Of a stretch of DNA of 64,000 nucleotides, positions 55,410 to 64,000 are shown piece by piece. The notes below the pieces were generated by a model, which saw only the letters and a list, made by a program, of their open reading frames with translations, had not been told where the DNA came from and did no database searches. Numbering within the stretch: the stretch's first letter is position 1; each line of letters begins with the position of its first letter. The stretch covers positions 726,922,484-726,986,483 of the forward strand of contig CM054057.1 of the NCBI GenBank assembly GCA_028641055.1. Reading direction: 5' to 3'. The DNA comes from Alopecurus myosuroides (taxonomy: Eukaryota > Streptophyta > Magnoliopsida > Poales > Poaceae). The position numbers and the translations under genes are program-made.

Positions 55410-58400
55410 TGTGGGGACCCCAGACTAGCAGTCCGAGACCTCCAGTATGCATACATTCACGATCCCATGATCAGTTAGTCGTGAACATACTCAAGTTGGC
55501 ATTGCAGAAAACAACATCCACTACACGAATACACGACTTACACAACTAGTCACTTGAATCAGTTGAAAACAACTGCCACGCAGGGCAGGAAAACACACTA
55601 AACATCGGAAGTCTTAAAAACACACTCGTGGTAAACCCAAGCCATGCCTTGACTACCTACAGGCTACTGTCTCGGAGACGTTCCTAGTTCGCACAGCCGT
55701 CAGCGACACCATCTTCGACAGGTTCTCAGGAGTTCTGCTCAAAGTCTGGCTAAGACAATAGCCAGGGACGAAACCAATATGAGTACATTGGAATGTACTC
55801 GCAAGACACCCCAAATGAAAGCTAAACATGCAAGTATGCATTTACAGGTGGTAGGAAGGCTTTAAATAGGGTTCAACTAGCCATGATGCATTGAAGACCC
55901 ATCATGGTTGATGAAGTTTTAGATTTTTTTTCTTCTTTGAAGAAGATACTTCAAAAGATATTAAGTTTCTCTTGTAGATGTCGCATATCCACAAGGTTTT
56001 GATAAAGCATTCTAAATAAAAGAAAGTTTTTCTTTGTAGAACTACTCGGAAGATCACAACTTCAAAATCATCCTTTTTCCTATACCTCAAAGGTACAATC
56101 ATTTCCCTTTCCACGTACCTCCCAGGTACCATTCCAAAACACTTCTCAAGCTTTCCAAAAACATTGACACAATGCTAGCTACATGGCCATTCAAGTGTCC
56201 ATATCTGAGGACGCGGTTATTCTGAATAGTTTTACTCTGCAGAGGTGTACACAATCCACAAGATCCAGTACATCCACCGTGAACAACCACGGACTGTCCA
56301 AGACAGTATGCAAACATCAGATAACTGTTCCTAACTATCCACTATGCAAGTGCTAGTAAATGGCTACCTCTTCAACTGAGTTTTTTCTCCCCGGCATCGA
56401 GTGAGTCAGCCGTATCAATCCGGTTTCTCCTGACATCTCCCATTTTTCCTTTCTAGCGACAATTCGGTTCGGGGGACTCTAACCCCTATAGCACTTTGAG
56501 GTAGGAACGGACTAACACCGATAAGATTTTAGCTAGACCCCTTTCCCATATTGAGGTAATGTGGCAGTACGGCTTGGTTGTCCAGCGAAGACTAGGTTAT
56601 GTGTCATTTCTAGAAAAACAAGTCTAAAACATTTCCTCCTTGACAAACCTCCCTCGGACAAGGTCCCACCTTTCCTAGGGGTTTTTCCAAAGACTTTGTT
56701 ATCCAAAAACATCAAGTTAAAATGTCCACTAAGGGACTTAAGTGAATTAGGAGATGATACTAAAAATGTCTAAGGGTCTTGGTAACACCAAGATTATACA
56801 GTGGATAAAGCATAATAGAAACATAATAAAGGTAGTGGCATAGTCCACTTACGAAAATAGTTTTTGAATCAAACTTTTGTAAAACTTCAGAAGTAAAACA
56901 TGCATGATAGATAAAGATAAGTAAACAAAAAGCAAGCATTTAGAGTGTCTTGACTTGGCACTGGTCCTGGTCTTGCTTTTGAAATAAACAAGAGTTGCAA
57001 TAAAAACCTCTCCGGGAATAATACCGTCTTCGTTATCTAACATCGTAAAATAAAGAGAAAAACACCCAATCAGAACCAATCAAAGGAAAGCACTTCATAA
57101 CAAGTAAACATACAACAAGCAATTCATCAATCAAATACACTCAAAAACAATATTACTAGCGTGCACACCAACAAGCAAAACATGTACAGACAATACAAAG
57201 AAAATACTAGAAATGATCTATTAATCCTCAACCAAATTGGTATGAGTTGAGTGGGTGTGCCACTCTCATATCATGCCCAAATAAGGTTAAATGGATCTCT
57301 GGTCTTTCATGAGGATGAGGAAAACAAGAAGAAAACAACTTAGGAACACATACATATGCATAGGAAAATAATCACAAGCAATATTACAAGCCCAAAGTAA
57401 CACATGCCTTTCTAAACATGGAGAACTAATATAACCAGTGGCTCAGAAACCTAATAATAGAGACATATATATACTAAACATATCATGGCATCACTTAATA
57501 CATGAAAATAATCATGGAGCAAAACAACCACTAAAACTAGACATGGAAAATGACTATTTAGACATGCATACATGCATAACCATAATAGATCATCAAACAA
57601 GGTTTATTCGAACATGATATATCTATAATATAACATCCATATAACAGAGAAAAAAAACACCTACACATGCTAGTAATATCAAAATAACAACATAATTTTT
57701 TTATCAAAACTAAGCATACAAATAACAACTATGGCAGAAAACACCTAAAACTAACATTTCATGGAAAAATGATCTAGAGCTCACTCAAGCATGCAAGCAA
57801 GTATAACATGACACGATAACAGTATCTATGCTATGACAATCAAAACTAAATCAATCACTCAACATAGTTTGCTCATATAATAAAATAACAAGGGGAACAC
57901 CTAATTGCTAGGAAACATTAAATAATAAGACAACTACTAACAAACATGGTTTTTCATACACAAATCCTAACATGATAGTGAAACCCTCAAAGAACATCTC
58001 AAATATGTATTAACACCCTACACATGTTAGGAATCACTTTTTCAACAAAAACATTACAACACAATAATTACTAAAGGCACAACAATAACCAGCAGAAAAG
58101 GACTAACCACTAAATAATTCACCAAGGCTATTTTGTAACTCCTAAAATCAAGAAAACCTAGTATTAGGTGCTCCTAGTGACTAGAAAACCAACACAATTT
58201 GATTCACACCAAAAAGCATCACCAAATGAATTAAACAATTCACAGAAGTGCTCTCTGGCCTAAAACAAACATGCATGGAATTTTCACTCAACAACTTAAG
58301 TCAACTTCTACACATAGATATCATCAAGGGCTACTCATAGAGTTTAGTTTGCAAGATTTGGACACTTAAAACTCAAGTTATGATTTAAAAGGTGAAACAG

Positions 58401-61400
58401 AGTGCTTCGGCCATTTATTTTATTTCTCCTAAAATACAACACAAAACTTAGATCTACAAGTTGGAGGTGGTTGAGAATTTGTAGTCTACAACTATGATTT
58501 TTAGTTTGGCAAGATTTACAGTTTAACATTTTTAAAATGAATTAAACCAGAGCAGCAGAAAATGACCCCGCGGGAAAAATATAAATCAACTTGCACAAAA
58601 ACTCTGACGGGCCAGATATGCTAGTGGGTCGGCCCACGAGCTTTCCCGCGCTGAGGAGGAAATCAAAAGGTGGGAAATGGGCCACCAACAGGCCCTTTTT
58701 GCCGGCGAATGGGGCCTGACAAAGAGGTATGCTGCCCTAGGATTTGAATCCAGCGGCCGAGAAGAGGCCACATCGACACCTGCCAGCGGCGACCAAGAAA
58801 TACGGAGAAGTCCGCTCCTTCCGTCGTGGGTTACCGGAGAGCTCGCCTCCGGGAGCATGGAGGCGTGCCTTCAAGATATGATAGCACCAGGAGACTCGCA
58901 ACAACCTCACGCGCTATTGCCCCTCCCGCGCTTGCCGGGAACGACTGGAGCGAGAAGGTCGCTGGGGATCCACGGAGGCAAACTGAGGTCGAGGTTGGCG
59001 ATACCCCTGGAAGAGTGGAGGTGCAAACTAGGAGGGGCACGAGCTTTGCGAGAACCCTAGATAGTTAGGGGAAGAGAGGAGAGGGGTGGGAACAACCTGA
59101 GCTCACGACTCGATGAGGAGTTCGTCTGTGGCGGTTCCTGTTCGATTCCGGTGAGAGGATGCTACACAAAGGGGGGGTTTCGTTATGGAAGTGCGATTGA
59201 GGTGGAGGGAGGGTGGTGCGGCAAGGATTTAAGGAAGGGGGAGTCTTGGTTCGATCCCGCGCCTGAGCTCGGTGCGCGGCATCCATGGCGGCCACGGGCG
59301 TGCTTGCTCGAGCTCAATGAGGCGCTGAGAGCGTGTCAGGGAGCGTCACGAAGGTTAGGAGGTCCTCCAGGCGAGAGGGATTGGAAGGAGGAGGTTCGAG
59401 GCGAGTGGGAGTCGAGTGCTAAGGACGACACCCGCAGGTGTTCGACAAGGATTCGAGGGAGAAGGAAATCGAGAGGGGGCAAATGAAGATCATTGGCGTG
59501 TTCCTGGACAACTACTGGAGCTAGTAGACCAGGCCGTGATGATCGGCATGCTGCCCAGGTGTTGGAACGCAAGCGACGTGTCGAGTGCTTCCTGGGCACC
59601 ATGGCCAGCTCATGGTAGAGGAGGAAGGAGACAAGGGGAGGGGGAGGGCTCTTCCAGGGAGTTCACATGTAGCACTAGGAGCCTTATGCCGCAAGGGCTT
59701 ACCCGGGGATGGTCTATGGGGATGGAGTAGAAAAATGGGTGGGTGATCACCATCCTTGTCCTCATGTTGGTGGCTTGGAGAGAGAGGAAGGAGTGGGTAG
59801 ACCATGTCTATGAGGTGAGGGTAGATATTTACAATGCCAGGGATCAAGAGAGAGGTAGAGAGAATGCAATTGTTGTCCAGAACATGAGTGAACTCACTAG
59901 TGACCAGGAAATAAAGAAATGGTTTTTGATTGTTTTCACAATTATTTTGAATGGAACACATATGAAATATCACGTACATTGGATAGAGGGTGAAGAATGG
60001 AGTATAGGGATGTTGGCCTCAATAGTTTTTGAAATATTTCTTTCACAAAAATTTGGAATTTCAAAACAAGCTGAATCTATTTTTAAATGTTTTCTCCAAA
60101 AATTTTCAGCACAACTTGCAAATGTTTTTGTAGAAATAAGTCCCACATGACCATAGGCATGTTGGGTTATTTTTCCAAGATTGTAGGAAATACTTTTATT
60201 CACAAAATATTTTAAAGTCCATTTCTGGCCTTTTGGAAAATGGAAAATAATAAATAGTAAAAAGCTTTTGAAACAAATATTTTTGAGTTGGGATGAGAGG
60301 GTATATAATATAGGTCTCAAAAAGTGATTTTTAATAAACAAATCTTTTGAAAACATTTGAGGTTCCAAGTGGAAAAAGGGTAAAAACAGGGGTTTATTTA
60401 ATAGGCCAAAAACCATGAGAGGAGAATAATTAAATGGCAATTGAAAATTAAATGGACCACATGGAGGTTATATATAAGCCATGAAGATGGCAATGGTAGG
60501 TTGACGGGGCTTGAAAACAAAAAGGAGTGATTTTGAGTAACATGGACAAAGTGCTTCAAGATAAGAGAGATATTATCATTATTTTGAAGATGCATTCTAA
60601 AGGTGTTGGAAAGATGATACCAAGGTATTCCAACATCCATATTCACAATTTGGATGCATATTAGGGATATGTACAATGAGATCCATGAAGGTACATTGAT
60701 GAGTATAACAGGATGTGACATAGAAACATGTCTCCAAAGTTGGAAGTTTTAAAGGAAAAAAAAGATGAGATAGAAATATGATGGAATATGATATTGATGC
60801 CTGGTCTTGTTATTACTAGGTTTTATTCAGTTAAAACAACACACAATCATCAACAAACAGAAATAAACACTTCAAAGCAAACACAAGATAAGATCACACA
60901 GAACAGGTAATAACAATCACACAAGCACAAAGGGTTATTTGATTTAATTGCCAGGTGTTTTTGTCATGTGATAGATAAAGGTAGTGATCAAGACATACCA
61001 TGAAAAGAGGATTTGGTAAAGAGGTTCAGCTCAAAGCTTGTTATTTCCAAAAGAATATAATCGAAGAAAAATACGGGGGTAATATAGTCCCCACTTATAG
61101 TTTTTGCAAAAGATAAAATGGGATGTGGTTTATGGAATGCTTGCAAAAATATCTTGAGTGAAAACAGGTAGGAGATGATTACCGCCAAAATACTTTTCAT
61201 ATAGTTTTGGAAAATACCTTTTGTTTTCTCAAAACTTAGCTTTTGGGTTTCTTCTAAAATCAAAACATTTTCAAAAAGGTTTTTGCCAAAAGAGGGTGGT
61301 AGATGAAGGTGATAAGTTTTCTTGTCATGACTTGATCACAAGGGTTGTGTTTTTAAGAAAGTTATGATGATTGGTTTTAATTTTAGTTGTTCACAAACTC

Positions 61401-61536
61401 AAACACAACACAAGCAACAAGCAAATATAAATGAAAACCAAGCATAAGTCAAACATTTTAAAAAGTTTTTGGTGGCCCTGATTTTGGGGTTATTGAAAAC
61501 AAGTTTTTCCTATCTTCCAAAAATGGGGCTGTTACA
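55410..61536 (-). repeat. Probable 6.1-kb 5' LTR
   Basis: On the minus strand it starts TGTAACAGCCCC and ends GGGGTCCCCACA. A GC-rich block at about 58,660-59,740 has random open frames only, a leader-like island similar in position to the one in the LTR at 16,803-20,391. Confidence 0.55.
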
Positions 61537-62054
61537 AGTCTTGAACGATCTCAGTTCCTATACACGCTCTAGGTTATACCTAGATGCCAACGTTATGATC
61601 CCGTGTTATGGTGGACGGTTGAAGAAATCCATAGTATAACTTTTGATTGTGTGGCCACTAGATATTCTCATAGTATAGGAATTATATTCAATGAAAACTT
61701 CATATGTATTTTGCTAAATACATTACAATTTTTTAGTATCTTTTAGCAAGATCGTATACTTGGGTCGGTTCAGTACTATTATTACTCTAACAATAAACTC
61801 ATGTGTTTTGCTAGATTTTAACTAATTCCATGATTAGGAAAATTCGATCATCTCACAAACCATAAGCTAATGTTAGAGACAAGATTAGGAACTCCTGTTT
61901 GTTTATGTCTTCACACCAGCACACAAATTTTCCTTTGAAAACTCACTTTTCAAGTGCTATAACAGCAGGAGCATGATGACATAAACTTAATTCTGAACAT
62001 GGAGATAAAATAATAACTGAATAGTATTGTCTCTTGGGCATATCTCCAACAACA
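61537..62054 (-). mobile_element. Copia-like LTR remnant
   Basis: The right end on the minus strand reads TGTTGGAGATATGCCCAAGAG, the opening of Angela/BARE-like Copia LTRs in Triticeae. The left end stops at the large-LTR element. It may belong with 52,476-52,804. Confidence 0.55.
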
Positions 62055-62959
62055 ACAACGGTGAATGTGTGTGGTTGAAGAATGCTTGGAATGAATTCAA
62101 GAACGTTACGCTAGACAAACCACACACCTGAGTGTGAAACTTTTATTAAGGCTCAGTCTACTTGAGGTAAAAATGACGCAACTCTGCAGAGTGTATAAAA
62201 ATGTGATGGTTACATCTGTATTCTCGGAAGGAACTATGTTCCTTGTGGGAAACGAATCTTAAGTTATTCTCAAACCTGTGAGGGTCGAGGAACATCGTTT
62301 TTGGATCTAAAACAAACGTTTCCAAGAAACCTTTATGAAAACTTGCATCGTGTCTACGACTATTGCTCACGAAATTAGCCAGTGCATGAAAATCAAATCC
62401 TTTTCAAACCTTAACTTACTGAGTAACGCTCGTTACTCAATCCTTCTGTTGATCCCTTTCACTGAAGGACGGAAGTATTATTACGAAGCACCAGATCTTT
62501 CCGGAGGAATCGAAGGATTCGACTAGATCATTGCTTACGAAGCAGACGACCAACGAAGAGGGTGAACCAGAAGAGTAGTGAAGCGAGTCTAGACTAGTAT
62601 TAGAAGGGAATCTAGTTGAGCATCTCTAGGGTCTAAAATGTTGAGATATCATGGTTCTCTTTGCTCTTGCAAATGTTTCGTCAACTGTCCCAGGTTGACT
62701 TTGAACCGTTGAATCTTGCTCAGATGACTGAGAGTTTATTCTTTTTGGCTTGTCACAATAAGCGGTGTGAACTAGTGGACCCACAATGTTTCTGCTGTAC
62801 TATTCTAAGGGATGTAATATTTATGGAGGAGGACTTCCGTCAGTTTTATATAAAAGACTTGTGTGTGCACTGATGTAGGGGTCACCGCATATCCCTTAGT
62901 TGTTAGGAACGGTGTCGTACCGATAGGGCACTCCTCACTACTCACGGTGTGTTCCACGT
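62055..62959. other. Anonymous DNA right of the Copia remnant
   Basis: Short ORFs on both strands with no recognised domain. A plus frame at about 62,465-62,580 (TRSLLTKQTTNEEGEPEE) has protein-like composition but is too short to place. Confidence 0.35.
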
Positions 62960-64000
62960 TCTCATGTGCTTTGTTAATTTCGAAATTTATAATTAACTAA
63001 TCAATTTTTATGCAACAAATTTGCTAATTATGTGTTTATCGATGAACAATCTTCTATAACATTCAACATTTTTAAGGGATGTATGAATATTTTGAAGAAA
63101 CGGTTCACATTTCACAATAAAAAATGGGTCGCGATAAATTTAAATGTTTTTTCCTATAAAAGAAAAGTATTCACGTAAAAAAATGGTTCACAATATATTA
63201 AAAAGTGTTCATCTATGATAAAACATGGTTCGAAATAAAACAAAAAGTGCTCACCTATAATAAAAAGTGTTTCACGATGAATTAAAATTGTTCACGAATT
63301 CAGAAAACAACGTTCAAATATGTTTGAAAAATGTTCACGGTTTGCAATATGTTCATGAGCTTCAAACCATATTAGTGTGTGCAAAATTTCACACATAGTT
63401 GAAATTTTTTTTACAATTTTTAAAAAAAACATCCAAATATATTTGAAAAATGACCATAGTTTAAAATGTTCACAATTTATTTTTCAAAAGTGTTTGTAGA
63501 TTGGAAAATGTACACGAGATTCAAAAAGCATTAGCATGTCAAAAAAAATCACCGAGTTAACAAAAATATTCACGCTTTTAGAAATATTCGTAGTTTGGAA
63601 AATGTTCACAAGGTTAAAAAAATATTAGCATGTCAAAAATTATTCACCGAATTAACAAAAATGTTCATGCTCTGAAAAATATTCACAGATTATTTTTGGT
63701 AAATGTTCAATGTTTGGAAAATATTCACGAGATTCAAAAAGTATTAATGTGTTAAAAATTGTTAATTTTGTTAATAACAATGTTCACGGTTTGAAAAAAA
63801 TTGCAGTTATTTTTTAAAAGTATTCACGAGCTTGGAAAATATTCATGAGTGTCAAAAAATATTAGTGTGTCAAAAAATTATCCACCGAGTTAACACAAAA
63901 TTTCACACTTTGAAAAATATTCACGGTCTGGAAAATATTCACAAGGTTCAAAAAGCATTAGTGTGTCAAATTGTTAACTTAGTTAACAACAATATTTACG
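62960..64000. repeat. AT-rich degenerate repeat field with recurring TTCAC/GTTCA motifs
   Basis: From about 63,340 a loose unit of 100-130 bases recurs: CAAAAAGCATTAG, TGTGTCAAAA, TTCACCGAGTTAACAAAAAT, then TTTGAAAAATATTCACGG and GGAAAATGTTCAC. At least five diverged copies run to the window end. It is probably the interior of an unclassified repeat element. Confidence 0.75.

Larger units (their letters stand above)
52805..61536 (-). mobile_element. Large-LTR gypsy-type element (LARD-like), left LTR truncated
   Basis: The 727-bp sequence at 52,805-53,531 recurs at 60,810-61,536 in the same orientation, both starting TGTAACAGCCCCATTTTTGG on the minus strand. Next to the left copy is a purine tract (AAGGGGGGAAGAGC). 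At 55,393-55,405 the minus strand reads TGGTATTAGAGCC, an initiator-Met primer site, three bases from a TGGGGTCCCCACA terminus. This puts the 5' LTR at 55,410-61,536 (6.1 kb), the internal region at 53,532-55,409, and makes the left LTR a truncated copy. The alternative is two complete 727-bp LTRs. No gag or pol motif is seen, so it is non-autonomous. Confidence 0.6.

Noticed and set aside
58677..59060. 127-codon plus-strand ORF
   Set aside because: Lies in the GC-rich leader-like island of the large LTR, with open frames on several strands and no recognised motif.
52805..61536. Model with two complete 727-bp LTRs
   Set aside because: No good primer site borders 60,809 on the minus strand and the flanks (GGTCT, AGTCT) match only 4 of 5; the 6.1-kb LTR model explains the primer site at 55,393. 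Kept as an alternative.
1..64000. CRISPR arrays, operons, ribosome binding sites
   Set aside because: Introns, TATA-type promoters and plant transposons show nuclear plant DNA; no such prokaryotic structures seen.

Overview
This window looks like intergenic DNA from a large grass genome, most likely Triticeae (wheat, Aegilops, barley or rye). The reasons are the nested Ty3/gypsy LTR elements with TGATACGTCTC-type LTRs, Stowaway MITEs with CTCCCTC ends and TA duplications, a monocot-type UDP-glycosyltransferase, and fragments of cereal-like housekeeping genes. This is inference from sequence style; no search was run.

Layout. (1) 1-12.7 kb: a decayed Tat-like gypsy element on the minus strand (RT, protease, gag), split by a complete non-autonomous gypsy element at 2407-10874 with ACCTC target-site duplications. 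(2) 12.7-21.9 kb: GC-rich noncoding DNA, a broken gypsy LTR, a truncated LTR of the nested family, and a 3.6-kb LTR with an initiator-Met-type primer site. (3) 22.4-29.8 kb: a complete 7.4-kb Mutator-like element with ~108-bp terminal inverted repeats and a perfect 10-bp duplication. It carries a broken GRF zinc-finger/membrane gene, a second broken unknown gene and a ~3.1-kb array of ~775-bp repeats. (4) 30.3-40.1 kb: a complete young gypsy element (TCTTG duplication, LTRs with 4 differences in 567 bp) that lacks RNase H and integrase but carries a spliced antisense gene. (5) 40.1-44.7 kb: fragments of acetyl-CoA carboxylase (minus) and importin alpha (plus), a 1.7-kb TRIM-like element between them (AGGTG duplication), and a cluster of AAAGTGCCACTAA-type motifs. 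(6) 45.1-46.6 kb: the only gene that looks intact, a UGT91-like glycosyltransferase (two exons, 496 aa). (7) 46.7-52.5 kb: MITEs and a putative 1.3-kb Helitron carrying an ARIADNE-type (RBR) ubiquitin-ligase pseudogene. (8) 52.5-62.05 kb: a Copia-like remnant interrupted by a gypsy-type element that probably has a 6.1-kb LTR (LARD-like). (9) 62.05-64 kb: anonymous DNA ending in an AT-rich, TTCAC-containing degenerate repeat field.

The UGT is the only ordinary host gene likely to be functional. The rest is mobile DNA in several nesting layers, much of it non-autonomous, together with at least three recognisable captured or stranded host gene fragments. No tRNA, rRNA, CRISPR or prokaryotic feature was seen.
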